Shown piece after piece: positions 28,001-36,847 of a stretch of 64,000 bases of DNA. The stretch comes from Amphritea atlantica. Its GTDB lineage: Bacteria; Pseudomonadota; Gammaproteobacteria; Pseudomonadales; Balneatricaceae. The translations under genes and the position numbers were made by a program. The notes beneath the pieces are model-generated. The model was not told the DNA's origin and did not search any database. It saw nothing but the letters and a program-made list of their open reading frames with translations. Position 1 is the first letter of the stretch, and each line of letters begins with the position of its first letter. Where the stretch lies: positions 337,710 to 401,709 of the forward strand of contig NZ_FOGB01000003.1 of assembly GCF_900111095.1 (NCBI RefSeq), in the 5' to 3' direction.

Positions 28001-28540
28001 CATCTCCAGGCTCTGCTCGGGTGATAGCTGAAACGCCCCGTTTACACGGATCTCAAACAGCAACGAAAATACCGCGATACCTGACAGAATCGCGACCATG
28101 GTCACCGCCTGAACCCAGCCATTACCTTCGGTAATATTCTCTTCCCCCACCAGCTCACGGATAAAGCCATATTTAGCCGGTGAGTAGAAGGCACTTTGCA
28201 GCGCAAGAATAAAGGTCAGCGCGAAGGCTGCGATAAACCAACCCTGAAAATAGCACAGGGTTATCAGCAGCGTTGCACCAACCGCAGCCCAGGCGGAATA
28301 TTTCATCACCCGATTTTTCGGGTATTTATCTGCCAGGAACCCCGCAGGGGTAAATAACATAATGAACGGCAGCAGGATCAGCCCATTGACCACGGCCGTC
28401 AGAACGATCTGCAGATCACCGTCATACGCTTTGAACAGCGTGTTCTGAATAATGATCTTATGACCCAGATCGACAAAGGCATTGATAAAGGCGATGGCAA
28501 TAAACGCCAGAAAGCCATTGATACGAAGAAGTGCTGACAT
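25082..28540 (-). CDS. aas: MFS-PlsC-acyl-ACP synthetase fusion (lysophospholipid flipping and reacylation)
   Basis: This 1152-residue protein has three domains. An MFS domain of the LplT type (about 1-415, twelve helices) imports lysophospholipid. A PlsC acyltransferase (about 430-620) follows, with NHxxxxD in NHISWLDW near 453 and FPEGA near 521. A C-terminal AMP-forming acyl-ACP synthetase (about 650-1152) has SSGSEGAPKG near 792, GYGSTETTP and KSGDKGHLD. In E. coli LplT and Aas are separate; the fusion is a known variant. It recycles 2-acyl-lysophosphatidylethanolamine without acyl-CoA. ATG 28540 is chosen because AGGGAGAG lies just upstream; the longer start at 28570 has none. Confidence 0.93.
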   Translation of the reverse strand: MSALLRINGFLAFIAIAFINAFVDLGHKIIIQNTLFKAYDGDLQIVLTAVVNGLILLPFIMLFTPAGFLADKYPKNRVMKYSAWAAVGATLLITLCYFQGWFIAAFALTFILALQSAFYSPAKYGFIRELVGEENITEGNGWVQAVTMVAILSGIAVFSLLFEIRVNGAFQLSPEQSLEMIAPLGWLLVIGSVFELILAYRLPQTRDTDHQVHYDWQAYRSGKTLSRNLSMIYHNRTIWLSIIGVALFWSVSQVMLAVFPAVAESHHGIHNTFIIQGTMALAGVGIMVGSVLAGRWSPHYINIGLIPLGAAGVAAGLVLLPQASSVFYQGVVFFLIGLSGALLNVPLQALIQFNAGRGETGKVLAGSNFIQNIAMLGFLSLTVLFAWAGIDGLWLLWLLALLGVVGALFAIRLLPQALVRVLVAGLIKRKYNLQVLGFENLPRSGQGVLLLGNHISWLDWAMIQMACPRHIHFVMERSIYERWYLKWFLSMYRVIPISSGHSRDALQAVGELISAGHVVCLFPEGAISHTGQIGEFKKGFERACEEAEGVIVPFYLRGLWGSRFSRSTDKMKVIRRGGLKRDVIVAYGQPMPVNSSASEVKKKVSELSIHTWERYTQTFQPLPQSFIRTAKSAMSDMAISDVQGEPLSYRRLLTAVVLFSQRLKQTPGQRLGVLLPTSSAGAIANLAGLFAGRTLVNINFTASEPAQLAALEQGEVETILTAHKFVSKLKARGVSTEALFEGRQVIYMEDLKAGIGKAEALVTMFLLSVVPATLLQGWLGAGTRMDDTAAILFSSGSEGAPKGVMLSHRNILANLRQIADVLNVREDDCIMATLPLFHAFGLTVTTFMPLIEGLPVVCHPDPTDAVNIGKGVAKYRATMICATSTFLRLYTRSKKLHPLMFQSIRVAVAGAERLDPAVQQAFEARFRVPVIEGYGSTETTPVASVNLPDHLSVDGWFVQVGTRPGTVGLALPGSTFRIVDPVTLEELPTGEDGLILIGGTQIMKGYLNNPEKTAEVIVEMDGLRWYKSGDKGHLDDDGFLTIVDRYSRFAKLGGEMVSLGAVEQEVRKHLADDESALVAINLPDERKGEQVVLLVDADIDPQSFRSHLASQGVPPLMLPAKVFRVAEIPLLGSGKTNYPAAKLLAEQMLVSG

Positions 28541-28759
28541 CCTACTCTCCCTGATAGAACGAATAAGCAACGGTAAATGCCGGTGACACGACCATTAGTG
28601 CTGAAAAGATAGCGCTGAGCATAATACAACCTCCCGATAAAATGATCGCTAAAGTATCTTTTTATCGTTAACGCAACACCAACTGCGCGCAAAGAGTATT
28701 AATTAATAATACCCAGGGTGGATATTTGCAGATCTGAGAGATTCAAACCTGTTACTAAC

Positions 28760-29854
28760 CTACTTCCTTGTCAGATATACCCCACACTCCAGATGATGGG
28801 TATAGGGAAACTGATCAAATAGCGCAAAACGGTGCAGGTCATGGGTCAGGGTCAGCTGCTTCAGATTCTGCTGCAGTGTTTCCGGGTTGCAGGAGATATA
28901 GACAATATTATCGTACTCAGCGACCTGCTTAACGGTTTCATCATCCAGACCACTACGTGGTGGGTCCACCAGAACAGTACTGAAATTATAATCAGCCAGA
29001 TTAACACCACTCTGCTTCAGACGACGAAACTCGCGCACCCCCTGCAATGCCTGGGAAAACTCCTCGCTGGACATCCGCAGGATTTTCACATTATCAACCT
29101 GGTTAGCGGCAATATTATATTGCGCCGCATCCACAGAGACTTTAGCGATCTCAGTGGCAATCACCTTATCGAAGTTTTCTGCCAGCGCCATGGTAAAGTT
29201 GCCGTTACCACAGTACAGCTCCACCAGATCGCCACCGGCGTCACGGGTAACATCCACAGCCCATTCCAGCATCTTAACGCACACCCCGCCATTGGGCTGA
29301 GTAAAACTGTTTTCGACCTGCTTGTAGATCAGTTCCCGGCCATCAACCCGCATTTTCTCCAGCGCATAATCCTGATCGAGAACGATCTTGGTTTTGCGGC
29401 TACGACCGATAAAATGGATACCGAAATGCTGTTTGAGTTTACGGGCTTCCTCAATCCAGGCGTCATCAAGGGGCTTATGATATAGCAGACTGACGATCAG
29501 TTCGCCGGACAGGGTGCTGAGAAAATCGACCTGAAACAGGCGGCGACGCAGCAGTTCATTGGGGCGTAAATAGTCCAGCAGCTTAAACATCACCTGCTGA
29601 ATCGGTTCAGATACCATGGGGCAGGATTCAAGCCGGCTGTGCTGATGCTTGTCCCCCGGCTTAAACATCACATAGTAAAGATCATCACCTTCGTGCCACA
29701 CCCGAAACTCGGCGCGCTGGCGATAGGCGGTTGTGGCCGACTCAAACAGCTCAATGCCGGGTAGATTGAAGTCAGCAAACTGCTGTTCGATGTCAGTTTT
29801 TTTTTCGCTCAGCTGAGCATCATACTGGGACGGATCAACAACAGGCAGCGCCAT
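28760..29854 (-). CDS. trmA: tRNA (uracil-5-)-methyltransferase TrmA
   Basis: TrmA makes ribothymidine at position 54 of tRNAs using S-adenosylmethionine. The 364-residue protein is the expected length. Motifs are an N-terminal [13 protein letters not shown] region, [19 protein letters not shown]-binding [31 protein letters not shown], and the catalytic Cys in YISCNPETL. It lacks the N-terminal TRAM and Fe-S cysteines of RlmC/RlmD, which favours TrmA. GAGG lies upstream of the ATG. It is upstream of aas on the same strand with a 219-base gap, so probably a separate unit. Confidence 0.94.
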   Translation of the reverse strand: MALPVVDPSQYDAQLSEKKTDIEQQFADFNLPGIELFESATTAYRQRAEFRVWHEGDDLYYVMFKPGDKHQHSRLESCPMVSEPIQQVMFKLLDYLRPNELLRRRLFQVDFLSTLSGELIVSLLYHKPLDDAWIEEARKLKQHFGIHFIGRSRKTKIVLDQDYALEKMRVDGRELIYKQVENSFTQPNGGVCVKMLEWAVDVTRDAGGDLVELYCGNGNFTMALAENFDKVIATEIAKVSVDAAQYNIAANQVDNVKILRMSSEEFSQALQGVREFRRLKQSGVNLADYNFSTVLVDPPRSGLDDETVKQVAEYDNIVYISCNPETLQQNLKQLTLTHDLHRFALFDQFPYTHHLECGVYLTRK

Positions 29855-29944
29855 CTAAACCTCGGAATATAGAATCAAAACAGGCCGCGCATTCTATCAG
29901 CCTGCCCCGATCACTCCAAGCTTTCACTGCTTATAGGAACCGGT

Positions 29945-31195
29945 TCAGAAACCATTCCCGGTTCCGGAATAGAGCTGTGCAGCAAAATCTTCAGACATCT
30001 GCTGCCAACGGGGAAGCTTATTCTGCAGCCCAAGACGGGTCACATACTTCTCACTGATCTGGCTACTGATACGACAATCATTCACATTAACCACATCAGG
30101 CAGAATAGAGTCTGCCAGATGCACGGCGGTTAACGGGGTAAACTTTTCACTGGAGGTAGCGTTTGGATTAGAGTGATAAAGCACCGCCTCAACCACTTCC
30201 GGCGACAGGTTCCACAGTCCCAGCATATAGGCACCTACCTCCATATGAGTGACCCCCAGGCGAAGTTTTTCGATGGCATAGAGAGGATGATTCAACAGCG
30301 CAGCTTCCTGAAGCACCTCACTGTAATGCTCCGCTTCACGGGTAGCGATCACCAGCATACCGATATCCTGAAGCAGGGCAGCCAGAAACGCCTTATCGGC
30401 AATATCGGCACTCACCCGCTGTTCGCGACAGATCGCCCGGGCAAACCGGCCAACCACCATGCAGCGGTCAAAGAGGTTTTCGAACGAAAATCCAGACCAG
30501 TTTCTATCCTGCGGATAGTGTTCAAATATGCGCGACACCAGAAACAGATCCCGAATCTGCCTGACCCCCAGAATCACCACCGCATCTTTGATTTTAAACA
30601 CCTTACTACTGAGGGCAAAAAAAGCAGAATTCACCAGCTGCAGGATTTTCGCACTCATCGCCGGGTCCCGCTCGATGATAGCGGCGATATCCGCTGCACC
30701 AGTGGTATCAGACGCCAGCGCATCATTCAGGGCAACATACACGCCCGGCAGGGATGGCAGCCTTTCAATCGCACCGACGTACTCCCTGACCACCGGCTTA
30801 TTACTCGACTGAATCAGACGCAGACTCTGTCCTACCTCATGAAACAGCTCGGTAACCCCAGAAGTGAACAGCAGCGAACGGTGACAAAGCTCTGACGCTT
30901 TGGCCACCTGATAATTCTGCAGGCCGTCATTCAGCATGATCCGGATAACCCCCGGATATTTGGCGACCACTTTGCGCAACCAGTTATAACTAAACTCAAA
31001 ATCGTCCTGACTCAGCTGAACAACAATCACCTGATAATCCTGGCGACCAAGCATCTCCATCGCCTGTTCAGGAACCTTAGCCAGACTGATACTAACCCGG
31101 CCCTTCAGCTCTGCCGGCACATTGTTCAGATCAGCCAGCGGCTTACCGAGCCAGAGCACCGCAACTTTATCTTCCTTAAGAATATATTCGAACAT
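29945..31195 (-). CDS. HDOD-domain signalling protein with N-terminal receiver-like region
   Basis: This 416-residue cytosolic protein has an HDOD domain at about 140-340 (LPSLPGVYVALNDAL, DPAMSAKILQLVNSAFFAL, LGVRQIRDLFLVSRIF) with HD-like helices including FLAALLQDIGMLVIA and HMEVGAYMLGLWN. The first ~125 residues (VAVLWLGKPLADLNNV, DYQVIVVQLSQ) look like a degenerate receiver domain without a clear phospho-Asp. HDOD proteins take part in signalling, often with chemotaxis, biofilm or c-di-GMP. ATG 31195 with GGAGGG 4 bases upstream is preferred over a TTG at 31213. It is divergent from metG across about 500 bases. Confidence 0.88.
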   Translation of the reverse strand: MFEYILKEDKVAVLWLGKPLADLNNVPAELKGRVSISLAKVPEQAMEMLGRQDYQVIVVQLSQDDFEFSYNWLRKVVAKYPGVIRIMLNDGLQNYQVAKASELCHRSLLFTSGVTELFHEVGQSLRLIQSSNKPVVREYVGAIERLPSLPGVYVALNDALASDTTGAADIAAIIERDPAMSAKILQLVNSAFFALSSKVFKIKDAVVILGVRQIRDLFLVSRIFEHYPQDRNWSGFSFENLFDRCMVVGRFARAICREQRVSADIADKAFLAALLQDIGMLVIATREAEHYSEVLQEAALLNHPLYAIEKLRLGVTHMEVGAYMLGLWNLSPEVVEAVLYHSNPNATSSEKFTPLTAVHLADSILPDVVNVNDCRISSQISEKYVTRLGLQNKLPRWQQMSEDFAAQLYSGTGNGF

Positions 31196-31702
31196 GACCC
31201 TCCATCTCCTCAATAGAGTGGCTACCCCACTCGTCTCCTTAACGTGCCATCTCCGGATCAGTGACCGGATGGAAACAGATCTGTGCAGTACTGCAACCTT
31301 TACTCAATTTAACCCATCACTGCAGCTACCTGCGATGCTCTATGCGGCCCTAAAATCGTCTGAATAAGCTGATAAACATACCTTAGTATTTTCCGTATCA
31401 GACGCTCAAGGCACTGTCAGTAAAGGTTACAGTATAGCTGTTAAATTACACCGTTAAGGCAACAACAATTATGCGATAAACCGTTACAGACTACTTTGTT
31501 CCTGAAACGTAACAAATGTTCCTTAACAGGTTGTAGCGTTATTTAAAAAAGCTGTCTACCGATTGTTACCCAGTATAGTTAACTTAAACCTGCGTGTTTG
31601 AATCATCACCGGATAAAAAAGATCGCCCTTCCTGGCTGTAATTTCAGTCAGTTAAGAGTAAAATTGCGCGCTTATCTCTGCAACCTAGACCTGCTCCGAA
31701 TC
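31196..31702. other. Divergent intergenic region between HDOD gene and metG
   Basis: This stretch of 507 bases is AT-rich in its central part, with no frame supported by a ribosome binding site. It must hold the promoters of metG and the HDOD gene. A TAAAAT near 31658-31663 is a possible metG -10, but no convincing -35 was identified. No leader peptide, T-box or riboswitch is apparent. Confidence 0.5.
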
Positions 31703-33748
31703 ATGACTGATAAACAACGTAAGATTCTTGTCACCAGCGCTCTGCCCTATGCCAACGGCCCGATCCATCTGGGTCATCTGGTAGAGTATATCCAGACTGA
31801 CATCTGGACCCGCTTCCAGAACCAGCGCGGTAACCACTGCACCTATGTGTGTGCGGACGATGCCCATGGCACGCCTATTATGCTGAAGGCAGACCAGATG
31901 GGGGTTACGCCCGAGGCTCTGATCAGCCAGGTGAGCCAGGAGCACCAGCGTGATTTCGCAGGCTTTATGGTGGGGTTTGATAACTACTACTCCACCCATT
32001 CTGAAGAGAACAAGCATTTTGCTTCGCTGATCTATACCCGTCTGCGTGATGGCGGCCATATCGCTAAGAAGACTATTACCCAGGCGTACGATCCGGAAAA
32101 AGAGATGTTCCTGCCCGATCGTTTCGTTAAGGGCGATTGCCCTAAATGTGGTGCCCAGGATCAGTACGGTGATTCCTGTGAGGTCTGCGGTGCAACCTAC
32201 AGCCCCGTCGAGCTGAAAAACGCCTATTCCGCTGTATCAGGTGCCAAACCCATTGAAAAAGAGTCTGAACACTACTTCTTCAAACTGGCTGATTTTGAAA
32301 ACACCCTGCGCAACTGGGTCGACAGCTGTGTGCAGGAGCAGATGATTCATAAACTCAATGAGTGGTTTGAATCGGGTCTGCAGAACTGGGATATCTCCCG
32401 TGACGCGCCCTACTGGGGATTTGAAATCCCCGATGCACCAGGCAAATATTTCTACGTCTGGCTGGACGCCCCTATCGGTTATATGGCCAGCTTTAAAAAC
32501 TGGTGCGAAAAAAATTCTGTCGATTTTGATGAATACTGGAATGAAGCCTCCGATACCGAGCTGTATCACTTTATCGGTAAGGATATCGCCTACTTCCACA
32601 CCCTGTTCTGGCCCGCCATGCTGGAAGGCGCCGGTTTCCGCAAACCGACCAAAGTGTTCTGCCATGGATTCCTGACCGTTAACGGTCAGAAGATGTCCAA
32701 ATCCCGTGGCACCTTTATTATGGCGGAAACCTACCTGAAGCATCTGCGTCCGGAATACCTGCGCTACTACTTCGCCGCCAAGCTGGGTTCCGGTATCGAT
32801 GATATCGACCTGAGCCTGGATGATTTCCGCATGCGGGTAAACGCCGACCTGGTCAACAAAGTCGTTAATATCGCCTCCCGCTGCGCTGGCTTTATCCATA
32901 AGAAGTTTGCAGGCCAACTGGCTGACACACTGGCAGAGCCTGCCCTGTATGACGAAGCAGTCGCGTCTGGTGAGTTGATTGCAAACGCCTATGAAGCCCG
33001 TGAATACGGTAAAGCGATGCGCGAGATCATGCACCTTGCCGATAAAGCCAACCAGTATATTGATACTGCTGAACCCTGGGTTCTGGCGAAACAGGAAGGC
33101 AAAGAGCAGCAGGTACAGGATTGCTGCACCATGGGGATCAATCTGTTCCGGGTGATCGTTTCCTACCTGGCCCCTGTACTGCCTCAGGTTGCGGCAGACA
33201 CCGCAGCCTTCCTGAATATTGACGGTTTTGCCTGGGGTGCAATCAAAACCCCACTGCTGAACCATCAGATCAATAAGTTTAAACCGCTGATGCAGCGTAT
33301 TGAAGAAGACAGCATCAACGCGATGATCGAAGACAGTAAAGCAACACTGGCGGCAATTGCAGCAGCAACACCGGCAGCCCCAACTGCGGAGAAAACAGAA
33401 CTGGAGAAAAATCCGGTCGCGGATGAGATTACCTTTGATGACTTCGCCAAAGTTGATCTGCGGGTTGCCCGCATCGCTAAAGCAGAGCATGTCAAAGGCG
33501 CCGATAAACTGCTTCAGCTGACACTGGATCTCGGCGGAGAGACCCGCAATGTCTTTGCCGGTATCAAGTCTGCTTACAATCCAGAAGATCTGGAAGGTAA
33601 ACTGACCGTGATGGTGGCCAACCTGGCCCCGCGGAAGATGAAGTTTGGCATGTCAGAGGGGATGGTGCTGGCCGCCGGCCCCGGCGGTAAAGATCTGTGG
33701 ATTCTTGAACCCCACGAAGGGGCTCAGCCTGGCATGCGGATTATGTAA
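31703..33748 (+). CDS. metG: Methionyl-tRNA synthetase
   Basis: MetRS attaches methionine to elongator and initiator tRNA. The 681-residue protein is the E. coli-type dimeric enzyme. The class I signature HIGH appears as HLGH at residues 22-25 and KMSKS at about 330-334. A zinc knuckle CPKCG...CEVCG lies at about 145-165 between the catalytic halves. A C-terminal tRNA-binding OB fold (about 570-681; [32 protein letters not shown]) supports dimerisation. ATG 31703 gives the standard N-terminus [19 protein letters not shown]; the frame extends upstream to 31598 without a better start. Confidence 0.97.
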   Translation: MTDKQRKILVTSALPYANGPIHLGHLVEYIQTDIWTRFQNQRGNHCTYVCADDAHGTPIMLKADQMGVTPEALISQVSQEHQRDFAGFMVGFDNYYSTHSEENKHFASLIYTRLRDGGHIAKKTITQAYDPEKEMFLPDRFVKGDCPKCGAQDQYGDSCEVCGATYSPVELKNAYSAVSGAKPIEKESEHYFFKLADFENTLRNWVDSCVQEQMIHKLNEWFESGLQNWDISRDAPYWGFEIPDAPGKYFYVWLDAPIGYMASFKNWCEKNSVDFDEYWNEASDTELYHFIGKDIAYFHTLFWPAMLEGAGFRKPTKVFCHGFLTVNGQKMSKSRGTFIMAETYLKHLRPEYLRYYFAAKLGSGIDDIDLSLDDFRMRVNADLVNKVVNIASRCAGFIHKKFAGQLADTLAEPALYDEAVASGELIANAYEAREYGKAMREIMHLADKANQYIDTAEPWVLAKQEGKEQQVQDCCTMGINLFRVIVSYLAPVLPQVAADTAAFLNIDGFAWGAIKTPLLNHQINKFKPLMQRIEEDSINAMIEDSKATLAAIAAATPAAPTAEKTELEKNPVADEITFDDFAKVDLRVARIAKAEHVKGADKLLQLTLDLGGETRNVFAGIKSAYNPEDLEGKLTVMVANLAPRKMKFGMSEGMVLAAGPGGKDLWILEPHEGAQPGMRIM

Positions 33749-33755
33749 GAGCGTC

Positions 33756-33864
33756 CCTGGTATCGAATTACTGCGTTGCAGATTAATTTCTGATTGCTCA
33801 TGTACAACAGTACACTCCGCATCATAAATTAATCTGCGCCTTGTACTCCAACACCAATGACTAC
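33756..33864. repeat. Large imperfect palindrome downstream of metG (REP/MITE-like)
   Basis: Outer arms GCAGATTAATTT (33778-33789) and AAATTAATCTGC (33826-33837) are perfectly complementary. Homology extends outward, imperfectly, to GGTAT / CACCAA-like ends. The interior holds a second inverted repeat TGTAC-AACA-GTACA (33801-33814). No protein is encoded. The nested palindrome of about 110 bases resembles non-autonomous repeat elements scattered in marine gammaproteobacterial genomes. Only one copy is in this window. Confidence 0.6.
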
Positions 33865-33903
33865 TCTTAACGTTATCTTTAATGGTTTATCTTAGTTATC
33901 TTG

Positions 33904-33929
33904 AAAGGCACTTTGTGAGTGCCTTTTTT
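33904..33929 (+). terminator. Rho-independent terminator between metG and the CYTH gene
   Basis: AAAGGCACT, loop TTGTG, AGTGCCTTT and further T residues form a perfect 9-base stem with a U-tract. It is 156 bases past metG and only 14 bases before the CYTH start, so the CYTH Shine-Dalgarno follows at once. Transcription of the CYTH gene may begin within this region or depend on read-through. Confidence 0.88.
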
Positions 33930-33942
33930 ATTGGAGTCTGAA

Positions 33943-34407
33943 ATGGCGCAGGAAATTGAACGCAAGTTTCTCGTAAATATGGATAAAGTCGACCTGCCAG
34001 CTCAGGGACTGACCATCTGTCAGGGCTATATCAAGACCGCTGATAAAACCACGGTGCGGATTCGCATTATGGGTGATAAAGCGTTTCTCACCCTTAAAGG
34101 CGAAACTAAAGGGATCTCCCGCAGTGAATTTGAATATGAGATTCCGGTAAGCGATGCCCGGCAGATGCTGAATGAGTTATGCACCGGCCCGGTAGTGGAT
34201 AAGACCCGTTATCTCATCACCCATAAAAGTCACCTCTGGGAACTGGATATCTTTGCCGGAGACAATGAAGGGCTGGTCGTCGCAGAGGTTGAACTGGACA
34301 GTGAAGATGAACAACCTGAACTGCCCGACTGGGTGACCGAAGAGGTCACCGGTGATAAACGCTACTACAACTCCAACCTGCTTTCTAACCCTTTCAAAAA
34401 CTGGTAA
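33943..34407 (+). CDS. CYTH-domain triphosphatase
   Basis: This 154-residue single-domain CYTH protein forms a beta-barrel tunnel that hydrolyses triphosphates, typically inorganic tripolyphosphate in bacteria of this type. The signature E-I-E-R-K-F-L is at residues 4-10. Basic and acidic tunnel residues follow on alternating strands (TVRIRIMGDKAFLTLKGE, SRSEFEYEIP, DKTRYLI, WELDIFAGDNEGLVVAEVELDSED). TTGGAG lies 6 bases before ATG 33943. The srkA start is 4 bases beyond its stop, indicating co-transcription. Confidence 0.93.
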   Translation: MAQEIERKFLVNMDKVDLPAQGLTICQGYIKTADKTTVRIRIMGDKAFLTLKGETKGISRSEFEYEIPVSDARQMLNELCTGPVVDKTRYLITHKSHLWELDIFAGDNEGLVVAEVELDSEDEQPELPDWVTEEVTGDKRYYNSNLLSNPFKNW

Positions 34408-34411
34408 ACCG

Positions 34412-35395
34412 ATGACCTCACTGCACCCGTTTGAACACCTCACACCCAGCTTTATTCAGGACGCTATTGAAAGCCTGGGATATCTTTGTGATGGGCGGGT
34501 ATTTGGTCTGAACAGTTATGAGAATCGCGTTTATCAGGTCGGCATTGAGGAAAGTGAACCACTGATCGCTAAGTTTTATCGCCCTGCCCGCTGGAGCCGG
34601 GAGCAGATTCTGGAGGAACACCAGTTCTGCTTCGAACTGTTAGCACAGGAACTGCCCGTGGTCGCCCCTCTGATTCGAGACGGTGAAAGCCTGTTTACCT
34701 ATGGCGACTTTATGTTTGCCCTGTTTCCCCGCAAGGGCGGTCACGCGCCCGAACTGGACAACATGGATAACCTGTTTACCCTGGGCCGGATGCTCGGCCG
34801 GATTCACACTATCGGTGCCAGCCGTCCGTTTGTCCACCGTCCAGAGATCGATATCGCCAGCTACGGTCATGAAAGCGTGCAACTGATCAGCGAACAGTTT
34901 ATTCCGGCGGAACTGAAAACCTCTTACGACACGCTGACAGCGGACCTGCTAAAGCTGATGGAGGAAAACTGGCAGATCTGTGAACCGATCAACCGCATCC
35001 GCGTGCATGGCGACTGCCATATCGGCAATATGCTCTGGCGGGATGACGCTCCACATTTTGTTGATTTTGATGATGCCAGAATGGCACCCGCCATTCAGGA
35101 TATCTGGATGCTACTGTCGGGCGAACGAGAGAGTCAGCAAGCACAACTATTGGAAATCATTGAGGGGTATAGCGAGTTTTGTGATTTCAACCCCGCTCAG
35201 CTAAGACTAACGGAAACCCTGCGAACCCTGCGCATCATGAACTATGCCGCCTGGATCGCCCGCCGCTGGGAAGACCCGGCCTTCCCCCATAACTTCCCCT
35301 GGTTCAACACAGTACGCTACTGGAGCGAACATATCCTGGAACTCAGGGAGCAACTGTTCGCCCTGCAGGAAGCACCGTTGCAGCTGTATAATTAG
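34412..35395 (+). CDS. srkA: Stress response kinase SrkA (YihE/RdoA)
   Basis: SrkA is a Ser/Thr protein kinase of the aminoglycoside phosphotransferase-like fold that, in E. coli, counters MazF toxin-mediated death. The 327-residue protein starts MTSLHPFEHLTPSFIQDAIESLG. Characteristic motifs are VYQVGIEESEPLIAKFYRP (ATP-binding lysine), RIHGDCHIGNMLWR-like RVHGDCHIGNMLW with the catalytic Asp, and FVDFDDARMAPAIQDIWMLLSG. The upstream in-frame extension inside the CYTH gene is not used because ATG 34412 follows the CYTH stop. Confidence 0.94.
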   Translation: MTSLHPFEHLTPSFIQDAIESLGYLCDGRVFGLNSYENRVYQVGIEESEPLIAKFYRPARWSREQILEEHQFCFELLAQELPVVAPLIRDGESLFTYGDFMFALFPRKGGHAPELDNMDNLFTLGRMLGRIHTIGASRPFVHRPEIDIASYGHESVQLISEQFIPAELKTSYDTLTADLLKLMEENWQICEPINRIRVHGDCHIGNMLWRDDAPHFVDFDDARMAPAIQDIWMLLSGERESQQAQLLEIIEGYSEFCDFNPAQLRLTETLRTLRIMNYAAWIARRWEDPAFPHNFPWFNTVRYWSEHILELREQLFALQEAPLQLYN

Positions 35396-35552
35396 GAACT
35401 ATTAATTCTTGTTTAGTGCTCCTTGTTCAGAATCGTTCAACTATGCGCGAAGTATTCTTACTCCTGTGGTAATGTTTTGCCATTTGCCCCTCAGAATCAA
35501 CAATGATCAATAAACAACATTCAACAGTACAACCGATACGGCCACATATGCC

Positions 35553-36635
35553 ATGAAAGACACCGCCGAAACGCCACTCTCTGCTAATAATGTTGAATAC
35601 TCTGTCTCGGGCGGATTATTTGCCCGGCTACATAACCTCAATATCGCCATCGCCTTCACCTCATATCAGTCCGGTTTGCTCTATCTTATTGGCCGCAACC
35701 TGGAGAATGGCATTAACGTTCACCAAACAGTTCTGCCTAAGCCGATGGGTTTATGCATGGACAAAAAAGGTAGCCTGACCATGACTGGAGGCTATCAAAT
35801 CATGCGTTTCGAAAACATTCTGGAGCCCGACCAGCTAGTCAACCATACCTTTGATACCTGTTTTGTACCCAGGCGGGTTCATGTCACTGGACATTTAGAT
35901 GCCCACGACGTGGGTATTAATAACGCTGACCAACCGGTTTTCATCAACACCCGCTTCAACTGCATCGCCACCGTATCAGAACGACATAGTTTTACAGAGT
36001 TATGGCGCCCACCCTTTATTTCCGCCCTGATAGATGAAGACCGCTGCCACCTCAATGGCATGGCGATGCAGGACGGCGAGCCCCGTTATGTAACCGCAGT
36101 AAGCCGATCCAACACCATTGACGGTTGGCGTGACCGCCGTAGCGATGGTGGCGTAGTGGTAGACGTTCAAACCAATAAAATTGTTTGTGAAGGTTTGTCT
36201 ATGCCACACTCCCCGAGAATACACGATGGTAAGCTTTGGCTGCTTAACTCGGGCACCGGTGAACTGGGTATTGTAAACATGCAAGCAGATGGTACAGGAC
36301 AATTTGAACCCAAAGTCTTTTGCCCCGGTTTTACCCGAGGCCTCGCCTTTTATGGCAACTATGCCTTTGTTGGTTTATCTAAGCCCCGCTATGAGCGTTT
36401 TGAAGGACTTACTCTGGATGAAAAGCTAAAACAAGCCGATTCAGACCCCTGGTGTGGCGTACAAATTATCGACCTGACAACTCTCAGCTGTGTGGACTGG
36501 TTCAGAATAGATGGCAATATCGCTGAACTGTTTGACTTAGAAGTTATTCCTGAAAGCACATGTCCAATGGCAGTTCCGCCGGAATCACCGGAAGCCGCTA
36601 ATCTGGTGACCTTTGCGCCATCAGTACTTAGCTAA
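35553..36635 (+). CDS. TIGR03032-family protein of unknown function
   Basis: This 360-residue soluble protein has the shape of a beta-propeller-like fold. Family features are DAHDVGINNADQPVFINTRFNCIATV, MPHSPRIHDGKLWLLNSGTGELGIVN, FCPGFTRGLAFYGNYAFVGLSKPR and CGVQIIDLTTLSCVDWFRIDG, all strongly conserved in TIGR03032 proteins of cyanobacteria and proteobacteria. Function is not established; members often neighbour surface or secretion genes, and here the next gene is a large autotransporter 212 bases downstream. Shine-Dalgarno is weak. Base composition is more AT-rich than the flanking housekeeping genes, consistent with acquisition. Confidence 0.9.
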   Translation: MKDTAETPLSANNVEYSVSGGLFARLHNLNIAIAFTSYQSGLLYLIGRNLENGINVHQTVLPKPMGLCMDKKGSLTMTGGYQIMRFENILEPDQLVNHTFDTCFVPRRVHVTGHLDAHDVGINNADQPVFINTRFNCIATVSERHSFTELWRPPFISALIDEDRCHLNGMAMQDGEPRYVTAVSRSNTIDGWRDRRSDGGVVVDVQTNKIVCEGLSMPHSPRIHDGKLWLLNSGTGELGIVNMQADGTGQFEPKVFCPGFTRGLAFYGNYAFVGLSKPRYERFEGLTLDEKLKQADSDPWCGVQIIDLTTLSCVDWFRIDGNIAELFDLEVIPESTCPMAVPPESPEAANLVTFAPSVLS

Positions 36636-36847
36636 GGATAGACAGCTAAGCACAGATAACGACAGTTAATAGCGGCGGCATAACTATCGATCTGATTATG
36701 GCATTTTATAACGTTAATATATTTAAAATTAAAACTTAGCCAAGCTATTTAACAACTTTCAAGATTGAGTTAGATTGGTAAACAATATCAAGCAACAGCT
36801 TCCGATAGTTCTGTTAGCTAAACAAGCATCACAAGGACGTATTAACA

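Noticed and set aside
32237..33490. Long open frame (about 417 codons) antisense to metG
   Set aside because: It lies entirely within metG on the other strand, has no ribosome binding site, and its Cys/Phe/Arg-rich composition is that of an antisense shadow of a highly coding strand.
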